Source of the DNA: Chloroflexota bacterium
Lineage (GTDB): Bacteria > Chloroflexota > Anaerolineae > JAAYZQ01
NCBI GenBank assembly: GCA_018606645.1
Contig: JAGVRI010000007.1
Location: 124,001 to 188,000, forward strand
Direction: 5' to 3'
DNA length: 64,000 nucleotides
The notes beneath the pieces are model-generated. The model worked only from the letters and a program-made list of their open reading frames with translations, did no database searches and had not been told where the DNA came from. The position numbers and the translations under genes were made by a program. Positions 25,674 to 33,566 of this stretch are shown here, one piece after another (within the stretch, counting starts at the first letter, position 1; each line of letters opens with the position of its first letter).

Positions 25674-25973
25674 CTAACGTTGTTGATGCTTTTCGTAACA
25701 GTCCTTGCAATACACCGGGCGATCGTTGCGAGGCTGAAAGGGGACCTGGGTGGGTTTGCCGCAGTCAGCGCAGACCACATCGTACATCTGTCGAGGCGGA
25801 CGACTGGTGCGTTCACCTCCGGGTTGACCGGCTTTGCGGGCCGCACGACAGGCAGGACAACGCCTCGGTTCCGAAAAGTTGCGTTCCTGATAGAACGCCT
25901 GCTCACGGGCCGTGAACACAAAGGAGCTTCCGCAATCGGCGCACCGCAGCACGCGATCTTTAAAACTTGGCAT
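25674..25973 (-). CDS. Zinc-ribbon protein (zinc-binding trcl-like)
   Basis: 99 residues with two four-cysteine knuckles: 'CADCGSSFVF' with 'CPACRAAR', and 'CADCGKPTQVPF' with 'YCKDCYEKH'. The first, with 'FTAREQAFYQERNF', is characteristic of a small family annotated as probable zinc-binding domain. It probably binds RNA or protein in the cytoplasm; the exact function is unknown. ATG at 25973 has a GGAAGGAGAAGG site. It has a consensus promoter and a leader of ~120 bases containing a terminator-like hairpin, so its expression may be attenuated or respond to cold or translation stress. Confidence 0.82.
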   Translation of the reverse strand: MPSFKDRVLRCADCGSSFVFTAREQAFYQERNFSEPRRCPACRAARKAGQPGGERTSRPPRQMYDVVCADCGKPTQVPFQPRNDRPVYCKDCYEKHQQR

Positions 25974-26013
25974 CTGAATTACCTTCTCCTTCCTGCAATA
26001 CGCAATGTTTAAA

Positions 26014-26050
26014 CAAAAATTGCCGCTGGCCTGTAGAGGTGCCCAGCGGC
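26014..26050 (-). promoter_or_regulatory. Terminator-like hairpin within the zinc-ribbon leader
   Basis: On the minus strand GCCGCTGG (26050-26043) pairs with CCAGCGGC (26029-26022), followed by AATTTTTGTTT (26021-26011). It lies between the promoter and the start codon, so it looks like an attenuator. Confidence 0.65.
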
Positions 26051-26099
26051 GTTCACCACACGAATATCTCCGAAGGGTCCTGCCACACTCAGCACCCTG

Positions 26100-26128
26100 A
26101 TTATAATCCCGCTTTTCCGAAATGTCAA
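26100..26128 (-). promoter_or_regulatory. Perfect consensus promoter of the zinc-ribbon gene
   Basis: Minus strand: TTGACA (26128-26123), exactly 17 bases, TATAAT (26105-26100). This is the strongest promoter match in the window. Confidence 0.85.
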
Positions 26129-26167
26129 GTCATCAACCGGGGTGCAAGGGCGGGGGACATCTTCTCA

Positions 26168-26216
26168 GGGGAGTGGCGCCGTTAGGCGGTCTCCGGCTAA
26201 AGCCTTGACTCCCCGG
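26168..26216 (+). repeat. Dispersed repeat, module B
   Basis: 'gagtggcgccgttaggcgg' followed by 'ccggctaaagccttgactcc'. It lies between two divergent promoters. Confidence 0.65.
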
Positions 26217-26277
26217 CAGAGTGGTCATCTGAGCCGATTCTTGCCTGTGAACATCATTCCCGCCCAGCAGGGGCAAT

Positions 26278-26305
26278 TTGACAAACCTAGCATCGGTGCT
26301 ATAAT
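26278..26305 (+). promoter_or_regulatory. Strong extended -10 promoter without an evident gene
   Basis: TTGACA (26278-26283), 16-base spacer, TGC-TATAAT (-10 at 26300-26305). What it transcribes is unclear: see the RNA candidate and the small reading frame just downstream. Confidence 0.75.
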
Positions 26306-26310
26306 GTATG

Positions 26311-26400
26311 TTGGCTTGCGTCGGAAACCGGGGAGAAACCCGGATTCCAGGCGCGGAAAGGAGCAGCAATGGACTCCTGCCGGGCCAAGGGGTCCATGAA
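26311..26400 (+). ncRNA. Candidate small structured RNA (weak SRP-RNA resemblance)
   Basis: Starting six bases after a strong -10 box. TTGGC (26311) pairs with GCCAA (26384-26388); CCGGG (26328-26332) with CCCGG (26339-26343); AGGAG (26359-26363) with CTCCT (26374-26378). 'GCGGAAAGGAGCAGC' (26353-26367) recalls the GGAA loop and AGCAGC side of bacterial SRP RNA, but two of the three loop-closing pairs are broken. This could be a divergent SRP RNA, another small RNA, or only the leader of the frame at 26369. Confidence 0.25.
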
Positions 26401-26584
26401 CTTTCCACAGCGATTTTGTCTTCTTCCCGGTCAACCGGGTATCCTCGCTCGTTTGGCGTCAATCTCTCGTCTGTCTCACCTGGAAGAGCTCCACCCGCTG
26501 CGCTGCACAACCTGGGTGTACCCCATGGTTATCCGCGACATCCTTGTGCCCCAGCAGTTGGAGAAAAGAGGCACCGCCCAATGA
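26369..26584 (+). CDS. Doubtful small protein
   Basis: A 71-codon frame that begins with ATG after a well-placed AAGGAG (26358-26363) and lies downstream of a strong promoter. The product ('MDSCRAKGSMNFPQRF' ... 'WVYPMVIRDILVPQQLEKRG') matches nothing I know, and its codon use is unlike the GC-rich third-position pattern of nearby genes. It could be a real orphan, a gene fragment, or part of a non-coding RNA. From 26585 to 26827 I see no further gene. Confidence 0.25.
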   Translation: MDSCRAKGSMNFPQRFCLLPGQPGILARLASISRLSHLEELHPLRCTTWVYPMVIRDILVPQQLEKRGTAQ

Positions 26585-26827
26585 ACTCGTGGGCGGCGTT
26601 GGCGTATTGCCGTTTCGGTAGATAACAGGGATCATGGTCGCCCATTGGGGGCGATTGTCAGGAAGTGGCTGTCTGGGTGCACGGGTGCAAGATAAGCACT
26701 GTTACAGCCTGATTGTCAACCTAATCATAGTCGGGCCCGTGTGCCGAATACCGAGGCATGGAGGCCAAGTGTTCTCATGGGCGGATGAGCCCCCGAGCGA
26801 ATTGAGGAGGAAGAATGCGAGGATACA

Positions 26828-27364
26828 ATGGACAACAAACTGCAAAAGAGGCCGCGGCTGCGGCAGGAGCGGAAGAACTTTATTGTCGAGCAGAACATCG
26901 ATGCCATCCAGTGGCCACCGGAGTGCGCCGTATGTGGAGGCCGCGCGGAGGTGACAGACAGTCTCAAGCTGGAGGCCACATTCAAGAACTTGGGCAAGAT
27001 TCGCATTGAGGTTCCAGGGATACCCTACTGCCAGGGGTGCTTCTCCAAGATCCGCAGGGGCAAGCTTCTTGACCGAGTACGATACATCGTTGCTCTCGTG
27101 TTGGGGATTCCCATCGGACTGCTCTTCGTGTGGATGGCAACCAAACAACCTGGAGCAACGTTCGTGTGGTGTGGTCTCCTCCTGGCCATGGGCCTCTTGA
27201 TCGGGTATGGGCTGGCCTGGCTGATTGTCAAGTTCCCCGTCAAGATGCTTTTCAGAAGGTACTTTGTTGAACCCGTGGATGCCTGGCTGGTCGGCACGAG
27301 CGTGGTCATCTCTATTCCGAACAGGGGCTACGCCGCCAAGTTCGCCCAACTGAACATGGTGTAG
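26828..27364 (+). CDS. Membrane protein with N-terminal zinc-ribbon-like domain
   Basis: 178 residues. The N-terminal part has 'CAVCGGRAEV' (~33-36) and 'YCQGCFSKI' (~68-71), a four-cysteine zinc site. Two membrane helices follow (~87-107 and ~115-137), then a short cytoplasmic tail with 'FFRRYFVEPVDAWLVG'-like sequence. Function unknown; similar small zinc-ribbon/2-TM proteins often sit next to RDD proteins, as here. ATG 26828 is preceded by GAGGA; another ATG 13 bases earlier is out of frame. Base composition is lower in G+C than the flanks, as are the next two genes, suggesting a block acquired together. Confidence 0.68.
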   Translation: MDNKLQKRPRLRQERKNFIVEQNIDAIQWPPECAVCGGRAEVTDSLKLEATFKNLGKIRIEVPGIPYCQGCFSKIRRGKLLDRVRYIVALVLGIPIGLLFVWMATKQPGATFVWCGLLLAMGLLIGYGLAWLIVKFPVKMLFRRYFVEPVDAWLVGTSVVISIPNRGYAAKFAQLNMV

Positions 27365-27375
27365 GAGATACGAAT

Positions 27376-28002
27376 ATGAAAGCACCAGCATCTGCCCAAA
27401 CCATCGAATACGAGCAAGCCACATCCTACCGGAGGCTTGCGGCAAGGTTCATAGACCTGATCTTTGCCTGGCTTGTCCTGTTTACGCTGGCCATGGTGCC
27501 GCTGTCCATTGCAACCGCCGAGTCATCCATCTCTGATGAGGCTTTCGGCGGGCTAACCGTGGCATCCTGGGCGGTAGCGGTCATCGCCTACGACACGCTG
27601 ATGCACCGACTGTTTGGGAGAACGATCGGGAAAGCGCTGTTGGGCATGCGAGTGGTTGACGTCAGAGGCAACAAACTGGGGTGGGGCCGATGCCTCCTGA
27701 GAGCCGTGGTCCTGTATGTGACCGTCATCGCGGTTGCGTTCGGGATCGCCATCACCGCCAGCATCCTTGGCTGGATCATCCTGAGGGCGCTGCCCCAATA
27801 CGCGAGATTCCCCCACGACCAAGCGGCCAGGTCTTTCGTGGTCAGGGCGGTCAAGGGCAAGCTCAAGAGGGTAGCGGAGGCCCCCGTTGCGCCCGGCGTG
27901 CAACAGAAGCCGACTCCTCTCGCCGATCTGGAGAAGTTGCGTGCGCAGGGGATCATCTCTGCCGGGGAGTACGAGCGAAAGAAGAGAGAACTCGGTCTCT
28001 AG
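27376..28002 (+). CDS. RDD-family membrane protein with SHOCT-like tail
   Basis: 208 residues. It has the RDD pattern: 'YRRLAARFIDLIFAWLVLF' with the Arg and Asp residues in the first helix, and 'FGRTIGKALLGMRVVD', the classical loop before the third helix. The end 'LADLEKLRAQGIISAGEYERK' is a SHOCT (short C-terminal) oligomerisation motif. RDD proteins are thought to be membrane transporters or Na+/H+ antiporter-like proteins, but most are uncharacterised. It starts 11 bases after the preceding zinc-ribbon membrane gene, so the two form an operon. Confidence 0.82.
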   Translation: MKAPASAQTIEYEQATSYRRLAARFIDLIFAWLVLFTLAMVPLSIATAESSISDEAFGGLTVASWAVAVIAYDTLMHRLFGRTIGKALLGMRVVDVRGNKLGWGRCLLRAVVLYVTVIAVAFGIAITASILGWIILRALPQYARFPHDQAARSFVVRAVKGKLKRVAEAPVAPGVQQKPTPLADLEKLRAQGIISAGEYERKKRELGL

Positions 28003-28144
28003 GCAGGCAGACCGGCGATCGAACCACATGCGGCTTGAGCCGCTTGCCGTGGGGCGGATGTTGAGCAAGGATGAGCCTTGATATGGCGGTTCGCCAGAGG
28101 CGTGTTAGGGAAGCACAAGGTGTTGACCGACAAGGAGGGCAGCC

Positions 28145-29005
28145 ATGATGTCAGCAGTGCAAGTCAAGTATCTTGAGGCATTTGGGCCTCTCGCAAAACC
28201 GTGTGGTATCACAACCGACGAGTCAATGAACATCTATGTGGCCCAGGGCGCCGTGAGTCGGGTGACAAAACTCGACCCGCGCGGCAAATTCTTGATGATG
28301 TTTGGCCAAGGCGAGGGGGGATGGTTGAAGAAGAAGGTGGGCAAGGTCGGCATGCCGACCGGCGTCGCCGTGGACCCAGCCGGGAACATCTATGTGGCTG
28401 ACGGCAAGATGGACTGCATTCACAAGTTTGATGCCCAAGGTCACTTCCTCACCAAGTTTGGCCAGCATGGCTCAGGGGATGGCGAGTTTCACCGCTGTCG
28501 TAGCGTGCATATTGACCCACAGGGGTATCTCTGGGTGGTTGACGCGTACAACCACCGCATTCAAAAGCTCGATGCCGAAGGCCATCCGTTGTTCAAGTTC
28601 GGCACGCGCGGGCACGAGGAAGGACAGTTCGATAACCCGAGCGATCTTGCCTTCGATCAGCAGGGCTATGTCTACGTCACGGACAGCGCGAATAACCGAG
28701 TGCAAAAGTTTGACCTCCGAGGGAACTTTGTCCTTGCCTTTGGGAAGTCGGGGTCTGGGGACGGTGAATTCGCGCTCCCACGTGGCATCGCGCTCGATAG
28801 GATGCAAAGGGTCTATGTGGTCGATCGGATGAATAATCGCATTGGGGTCTTTGACACCGAGGGCCATTTCCTGTTCTGTTTCGGGGGCCCGAAGATGCTG
28901 AGAGGCCAGCTCAACCAGCCCTATGGGATCACAGTCACCCCGCAAGGACGCATTCTGGTCACTGACAACCTTAACCACCGGATCATGGCGTTCTCTATGG
29001 GGTAG
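28145..29005 (+). CDS. NHL-repeat beta-propeller protein
   Basis: 286 residues made almost entirely of six NHL-type repeats of ~46 residues: 'DPAGNIYVADGKMDCIHKFD', 'DPQGYLWVVDAYNHRIQKLD', 'DQQGYVYVTDSANNRVQKFD', 'DRMQRVYVVDRMNNRIGVFD' and others, each linked by 'F..FG..G.G.GEF'. It should fold as a six-bladed propeller. There is no signal peptide, so it is probably cytoplasmic, which is less usual. NHL propellers bind proteins or RNA, or act as lyases; no catalytic residues are evident. AAGGAGG precedes the ATG at 28145. The short 28003-28144 gap contains a small GCGGCTTGAGCCGC hairpin. Confidence 0.85.
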   Translation: MMSAVQVKYLEAFGPLAKPCGITTDESMNIYVAQGAVSRVTKLDPRGKFLMMFGQGEGGWLKKKVGKVGMPTGVAVDPAGNIYVADGKMDCIHKFDAQGHFLTKFGQHGSGDGEFHRCRSVHIDPQGYLWVVDAYNHRIQKLDAEGHPLFKFGTRGHEEGQFDNPSDLAFDQQGYVYVTDSANNRVQKFDLRGNFVLAFGKSGSGDGEFALPRGIALDRMQRVYVVDRMNNRIGVFDTEGHFLFCFGGPKMLRGQLNQPYGITVTPQGRILVTDNLNHRIMAFSMG

Positions 29006-29071
29006 AGACCTACGATCTTCTTGCAAGGCGCCCAACCCGCGCGGCGAGGGCACGGATGGGCCGGCCATGTT

Positions 29072-29165
29072 CAGTCAGGCAGGTCTCCGGCTCAAGCCTC
29101 GACTCCCGGTGAGGGGAGTGGAGCCTTCCGGCAGTCTCCGGCGGACGCCTTGACGCCCAGGAACT
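29072..29165 (+). repeat. Dispersed repeat, module B (one and a half units)
   Basis: 'ccggctcaagcctcgactcc', 'gagtggagccttccggcag' and 'cggacgccttgacgcc'. It ends about 12 bases before the next promoter. Confidence 0.7.
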
Positions 29166-29176
29166 GGCCCGACGCC

Positions 29177-29206
29177 TTGACTGGATGCCGCCGGTCATGG
29201 TACAAT
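29177..29206 (+). promoter_or_regulatory. Promoter of the NarX/NarL-type operon
   Basis: TTGACT (29177-29182), 18-base spacer, TACAAT (29201-29206). The leader to the ATG at 29299 is ~85 bases with no clear ribosome site next to the start. Confidence 0.6.
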
Positions 29207-29298
29207 GGCAGCGAGAGGGGGCAGATGACGTCTGATCGATGGATTCCGAGCAGGAGGCTTCCCGGATCGGTGAGTCGCCTTCGAGTCGGTAGCGTAAA

Positions 29299-31224
29299 AT
29301 GCTTCACAGCCTGAAGGGGCGGCTGGGACTACTGTTTCTGGCCTTCGCGGTGTTGTTCTCCCTGTCGGCGCTGGCCACGCTGCGGGCCATTGAGGCCCAG
29401 GAACAGGATGCCGTGATGATCGACCTGGCCGGCCGGCAGCGTATGCTGGTCCAGCAGATGACGCACAAAGCCCTGCTCCTGGATCAGTATGCAGACGAGG
29501 CTTCCCGGACCGCTCTGGCGGACGCGGCTCATACCTTCGAGCAGACGCTGGACGCTCTGGTCGTCGGTGGCTCCGTGACCTATTCACCGGACCGCTCCGT
29601 GCTCGTCCCGGCCACGCAGGACCCGGAGACCCTGGCCGCTCTGAAGGAGGTTCAGGATACATGGACCATCTTCCGCGCGCACCTGGGCCGCATCTCCGCC
29701 ACCGAGCCAGGTCCGGAGGCAGAGGCCGCCGTCCATGCCATCGAGCGCCTCAGCCCGGAGCTGCTGCGGCAGGCCGACGAGGTGGTGCGGCGGTACGAGA
29801 CGGCGGCCGAACTCAAGATCGTCCATCTGCGCCGCATCCAGGTCGCCTTCCTGCTCACGGCGCTGGCCGTACTGGCCGCAGGCTTTCTGCTCTTCCATCG
29901 GTCGCTGGTACAGCCCCTGCACCGGCTCGGCCTGGCCGCCGAGCGTATCGGCAGTGGTGACTTGAGCACGCCGGTCGATCCGCCCGGGCCGCAGGAGACG
30001 GCGTGCCTGGCCCAGAGTCTCGACGCCATGCGCCGCGAACTGGCCACCTCACAGCAGGCTCAACACCAGCTCACCGAACAACTGGAGTCGCGCATCGCCC
30101 AGCGGACTCGGGAGTTGGATGCGCTCCACGAGGTGATCCGGGAGATCGTTTCCCAGTTGGAGACCCGCCATGTCCTCCAGTCGGTGACCGACAAAGCGAC
30201 GACGCTCCTGGGAGCGGATGTGGCCGTCCTCTGCTTGCTGGAGTCGGAACCTAACATCCTGACCGTCCGTGCCAGCACCGGCCCTCCCCAGGCAGTATGC
30301 GGCCAGCGCACGTCGGCGCTGCTCCTGCCGGCGGATCGGGTGCTGGCAGGCGACCGCGCCCTGCCCTGCGGCGCTGCCGAATGTCACGGCTGCTGTAGCG
30401 TCGTGGCCAGGCCATTCCGGGCCAGCCACCTGGTCGCCCCGCTGCGCATCGGGCCGCGCGTCATCGGGGCGCTGTGCGTGGGTAGCTCCAAGGCAGGCCG
30501 GTTCTCCGACGAAGCCGCGCATCTGCTGACGGAACTGGCTGGCTCGGCCGCCATCGCTCTGGAGAACGCCCGGCTCTTCGAGCAGGCAGAGCGCGCCGCC
30601 GCTCTCGAAGCGCGCCAACGGATCGCCGCCGAAATGCACGACGGACTGGCGCAGATGGTGAGTTACCTGGGTCTCCAAATCGACCAGGTGACTGACCTGG
30701 TGACAGCCGGCCAGAGCTGGGCGGCCATCGCGCAACTCCAGCGCCTGCGCCCTGCCATCGACCAGGCCTCCGCGGAGGTGCGCCGCGCCATTACCAGCCT
30801 GCAACAGGACCCTCAACCGCCCCAGGCCCTTCACGAGCGGCTGGCCCGGCTGGTGGACCAGGTGTCCCAAGAGGGCCGGCCTCCCGTGGACCTCGTTCTG
30901 AGCGACCCGCAGCCCTTGATCCTTCGCCCTGACACGTGCGAGGAGGTAGTGCGCGTCGTCGGTGAAGCGCTCCAGAATGCCCGGCGCCACGCCGAAGCGG
31001 GGCGGATCGTGGTCCGCCTGGAGCGAAGGGACGGCGAGGCCTCGGTAGTGGTCGAGGACGACGGCCGGGGCTTTGACCCGGCTGCCCCACTGGAAGGCCA
31101 CCGGCACTTTGGGCTGAGCATCATGCGCGCCCGCGCTGCCCGCCTGGGTGGGCAACTGGTCGTGCACTCGGAGCCGGGCCGGGGCACCCATGTCTCCCTG
31201 TCGTGGCCGCTCGGAGGTAGGTAA
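29299..31224 (+). CDS. NarX-type membrane sensor histidine kinase
   Basis: 641 residues. A first membrane helix (~8-26) precedes a periplasmic PilJ/NarX-like sensor domain with the P-box-like 'DLAGRQRMLVQQMTHKA'. A second helix (~178-200) leads to HAMP (~200-250), a GAF domain (~290-430, with 'CGAAECHGCC', a cysteine cluster that might bind metal or sense redox), and a HisKA_3 dimerisation helix with phosphorylated H447 in 'EMHDGLAQMV'. The HATPase has N-box 'GEALQNARRHAEAG' and G-box 'DDGRGFDP'. It autophosphorylates and passes the phosphate to the response regulator two bases downstream. An in-frame TAG just upstream fixes the start at 29299 even though no Shine-Dalgarno is close. Confidence 0.88.
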   Translation: MLHSLKGRLGLLFLAFAVLFSLSALATLRAIEAQEQDAVMIDLAGRQRMLVQQMTHKALLLDQYADEASRTALADAAHTFEQTLDALVVGGSVTYSPDRSVLVPATQDPETLAALKEVQDTWTIFRAHLGRISATEPGPEAEAAVHAIERLSPELLRQADEVVRRYETAAELKIVHLRRIQVAFLLTALAVLAAGFLLFHRSLVQPLHRLGLAAERIGSGDLSTPVDPPGPQETACLAQSLDAMRRELATSQQAQHQLTEQLESRIAQRTRELDALHEVIREIVSQLETRHVLQSVTDKATTLLGADVAVLCLLESEPNILTVRASTGPPQAVCGQRTSALLLPADRVLAGDRALPCGAAECHGCCSVVARPFRASHLVAPLRIGPRVIGALCVGSSKAGRFSDEAAHLLTELAGSAAIALENARLFEQAERAAALEARQRIAAEMHDGLAQMVSYLGLQIDQVTDLVTAGQSWAAIAQLQRLRPAIDQASAEVRRAITSLQQDPQPPQALHERLARLVDQVSQEGRPPVDLVLSDPQPLILRPDTCEEVVRVVGEALQNARRHAEAGRIVVRLERRDGEASVVVEDDGRGFDPAAPLEGHRHFGLSIMRARAARLGGQLVVHSEPGRGTHVSLSWPLGGR

Positions 31225-31226
31225 CC

Positions 31227-31880
31227 ATGGCGCGCATCCGGGTGCTTCTGGCAGACGATCACACGCTGTTTCGCGAAGGAATGGCCGCCATCATCGCCGC
31301 CCAGCCAGATTTTGAAATCGTCGGCGAGGCCAGCGATGGCCTGGAGGCGCTGGTCAAGGCCCGGCAACTCGCTCCGGACCTGATCCTCATGGATATCACC
31401 ATGCCCGGCTGCGATGGCCTGGAGGCCACGCGGCGCATCAAACGCGAAATGCCGGCGACGACCATTGTCATCCTCACCGTGCGCGACGAAGACGACAAGC
31501 TGTTTGAGGCCATCCGCAGCGGAGCGCAGGGCTACCTGCTCAAGAGCATCCGCTCCTACGACATGCTCGATATGCTGCGCCGGGCGGTGCAAGGGGAAGC
31601 AGCCCTCACCCCGGCCCTGGCCGGCCGCATGCTGGAGGAGTTCCGGTGCTTGAGCCAGTACGGACCGGACCTTGCCGAAGGCGAGGCGGTGACCCTCACC
31701 CCCCGCGAGCAGGAGGTCCTCAGCCTGGCCGCCGAGGGCAAGGCAGACAAGGAGATTGCCGAAGCGCTGGTCCTGAGTCCCCATACGGTCAAGAGTCACA
31801 TGCGCAACATCCTGGCCAAGCTCCATGTCAGCAGCCGCTACGAGGCCGCGCAACTGGCGCGGCGGCGAGGGTTAACCTGA
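31227..31880 (+). CDS. NarL/FixJ-family response regulator
   Basis: 217 residues. The receiver domain has 'LLADDHTLFREG', phospho-acceptor D56 in 'LILMDITMPGCDG', and K106-region 'YLLKSI'. The C-terminal LuxR-type helix-turn-helix is 'LTPREQEVLSLAAEGKADKE' to 'SPHTVKSHMRNILAKLHVSS'. It is the partner of the sensor kinase that ends two bases before it. Targets unknown; the operon contains no obvious effector gene. Confidence 0.92.
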   Translation: MARIRVLLADDHTLFREGMAAIIAAQPDFEIVGEASDGLEALVKARQLAPDLILMDITMPGCDGLEATRRIKREMPATTIVILTVRDEDDKLFEAIRSGAQGYLLKSIRSYDMLDMLRRAVQGEAALTPALAGRMLEEFRCLSQYGPDLAEGEAVTLTPREQEVLSLAAEGKADKEIAEALVLSPHTVKSHMRNILAKLHVSSRYEAAQLARRRGLT

Positions 31881-31939
31881 CCGACAGCGCCGCCGGTTTC
31901 GCCCGCCACGGCGCACAGCTCCCTCCTTCCAGAATAGAC

Positions 31940-32105
31940 CGCGCCCCGCACGCGGGACTCAAGGCTTCAGCCGGACCACCGCGTGAAGGCCCCAGTCCCC
32001 CACCCGGAGTCGAGGCTTCAGCCGCTGGCTGCGCCCATTCGTTTATTCGTTTCTCATTCGTTGACCCGATATTTTCATCACTCGTGGCGCCCCGCCGGGC
32101 ATGCG
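31940..32105 (-). repeat. Dispersed composite repeat (modules B and A, reverse orientation)
   Basis: Reversed B units ('gggactcaaggcttcagccgg', 'ggagtcgaggcttcagccg') are followed by a reversed module A ('gatattttcatcactcgtgg', 'cgccccgccgggcatgc'), with about 35 extra bases between the two. The rest of 31881-32190 has nothing I can support. Confidence 0.7.
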
Positions 32106-32190
32106 TACTCTCCCTGAGAACTAGTTCTTGCCTTTGAACGGGCGGGCAGCAGATCGCTCTTTTCTCATGCCTGTTTCCGGGCAAGAGGGA

Positions 32191-32219
32191 TTGCACCCGG
32201 CTTGCTTTGGCTGTATCAT
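32191..32219 (+). promoter_or_regulatory. Promoter upstream of the lipoprotein gene
   Basis: TTGCAC (32191-32196), 17-base spacer, TATCAT (32214-32219). The leader to the ATG at 32356 is ~130 bases. Confidence 0.55.
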
Positions 32220-32355
32220 GGCTGGCATGGGAGTGAGAGGCCGGACGTGGCGGGCCTCCGGCAGCGGGAATCGGCCTGCGCCGGACCGGGACGACCGGAA
32301 GGGCCTCCCTGCCCCCGACATGATGAGAAGACTGATAGCTCAGGAGAGATCTCAA

Positions 32356-32922
32356 ATGGACCGAACAAGAGTTGGCTATCTCAGGATGCACAAGACCGGG
32401 CTGCTGGCGCTGGGCTGCCTGATTGTCCTGGCACTGGCCGGCTGCGGCGCGGCGGCTGCTACATCGTCGGCCCCTTCCCGTGCCGGCGCGGTGAACGACC
32501 AGAATGCCTGCCATCTCCTCAGCCCGGAAGAGGTCTCCGCGCTGGTGGAAGACAAGATCGTGATGATCGACCAGACCGAGGCCGGCGAGACCTGGTCTAC
32601 CTGCGAATGGCAGGGCGAGGAGGAGACCGCTCTCTTCTGGCTGACTGTCTACTGGGAAGATGGACGGGAGCAGTGGGATGCCTGGCGCGCTGGCCAGGCG
32701 CTCGGCAACGAAGCCTTGGAGCAGGCCGAAGGCGTCAGTGCCGACGATGTGGTCAAGCAGGGTCCCGTGGCCGGGATCGGGGATGCCGCCTACTTTAGCG
32801 AGTTGCTGCCCTCGCTCGTGCTCCAAGGAGACGTCCTGTTCGAAATGAACCTGTTTTTTGTGCCGAATGCCGAGACCAAGTTCGCCGGTCTGGCCCGCAA
32901 GCTGGTGGCGACGCTCGACTGA
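32356..32922 (+). CDS. Lipoprotein, DUF3558-like
   Basis: 188 residues. A signal of the lipoprotein type ends in the lipobox 'LALAGC' (Cys at about residue 29), so the protein should be anchored to the outer face of the membrane. The mature domain opens with 'ACHLLSPEEVSALV' and 'STCEWQGEEE', a pattern like DUF3558 lipoproteins, with two cysteines that may form a disulfide. 'GIGDAAYF' near residue 145 is also shared by that family. No enzymatic motif. An AGGAGA site precedes ATG 32356; a later ATG (32386) would shorten the signal only. Confidence 0.72.
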   Translation: MDRTRVGYLRMHKTGLLALGCLIVLALAGCGAAAATSSAPSRAGAVNDQNACHLLSPEEVSALVEDKIVMIDQTEAGETWSTCEWQGEEETALFWLTVYWEDGREQWDAWRAGQALGNEALEQAEGVSADDVVKQGPVAGIGDAAYFSELLPSLVLQGDVLFEMNLFFVPNAETKFAGLARKLVATLD

Positions 32923-32942
32923 CCCCGACGGAGGAGAGGACC

Positions 32943-33101
32943 ATGGGCACGAGCCAACGCCAGAGTATCGCCCCGGCTGCCCTGGCCATCCTGGAGCGGG
33001 CTGCCGCCGAGGGCGATTCGACCGCGTTCAGCCGGGTGGATGAAATGAAGCCCTGCCCCGTCGCGGAGCGCAATGTGTACAGTTGGGTTGGTGGCCGGTA
33101 G
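32943..33101 (+). pseudogene. 52-codon fragment resembling the N-terminus of a CooS-type CO dehydrogenase
   Basis: ATG at 32943 follows GGAGGAGAGGACC, 20 bases after the lipoprotein gene. The product reads 'APAALAILERAAAEGDSTAF' then 'SRVDEMKPCPVAER' and stops after 'YSWVGGR'. From memory, anaerobic Ni-CO dehydrogenases begin with a helix of this kind, then an 'M/Q-KPCP' or 'QQPQC' segment and a CCxxC...GPCR cluster. Here the frame diverges just after KPCP and lacks the cluster cysteines. It is therefore either a remnant of such a gene or an unrelated small protein. The similarity is recalled, not computed, so the assignment is weak. Confidence 0.35.
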
Positions 33102-33148
33102 GGCAGAACCCATTTGTCCCACCTTAAATCCCAATGAGGAGATAGACG

Positions 33149-33553
33149 ATGAAAACTCGATGGTTTCTTTTCGGTGGCGTCCTGGCCGTGCTGCTCTTGA
33201 CTCTGGCCGTGGGGTTGACCCAGGCCCAGAGCCCGGAGCCGCCGTCAGAGGCACCCTCAGCGCTGGAACCCGCGGCCGCTACCTGGTACACCTGCATGCC
33301 GGCCCGCGTGGCAACCTTTACCACACGCATCCACGTGCGCTGCGCCGCAGCCGCGCCCAACGGCATCTGGTACTTCGCCTACCCCAGCTCTGACACGGCC
33401 AACGCCTCTCGTTTCCTGAGCCTGCTCAGCACGGCGCTGGTGGCAGGAAAACAGGTGAATCTCCTGTACGATCCGGCCGACACCAGCGGCGCGGCCTACG
33501 GCTGCGCTGCCGCCGACTGCCGCGCCCTGCGGGCGGTCGAGATACTGCCGTAG
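33149..33553 (+). CDS. Small secreted protein of unknown function
   Basis: 134 residues with a signal peptide closely like that of the fibre protein at 12828 ('LLLTLAVGLTQAQ'), cleaved near residue 27. The mature part has four cysteines ('WYTCMPARVATFTTRIHVRC' and 'AYGCAAADCRALR') and the stretch 'NGIWYFAYPSSDTANASRFL'. These features suggest a compact disulfide-bonded fold; no family recognised. An AATGAGGAG site precedes ATG 33149. It is 13 bases from the metalloprotease gene and probably co-transcribed with it, so it might be a co-secreted partner or inhibitor. Confidence 0.65.
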   Translation: MKTRWFLFGGVLAVLLLTLAVGLTQAQSPEPPSEAPSALEPAAATWYTCMPARVATFTTRIHVRCAAAAPNGIWYFAYPSSDTANASRFLSLLSTALVAGKQVNLLYDPADTSGAAYGCAAADCRALRAVEILP

Positions 33554-33566
33554 GTAGGGGGCGCTG

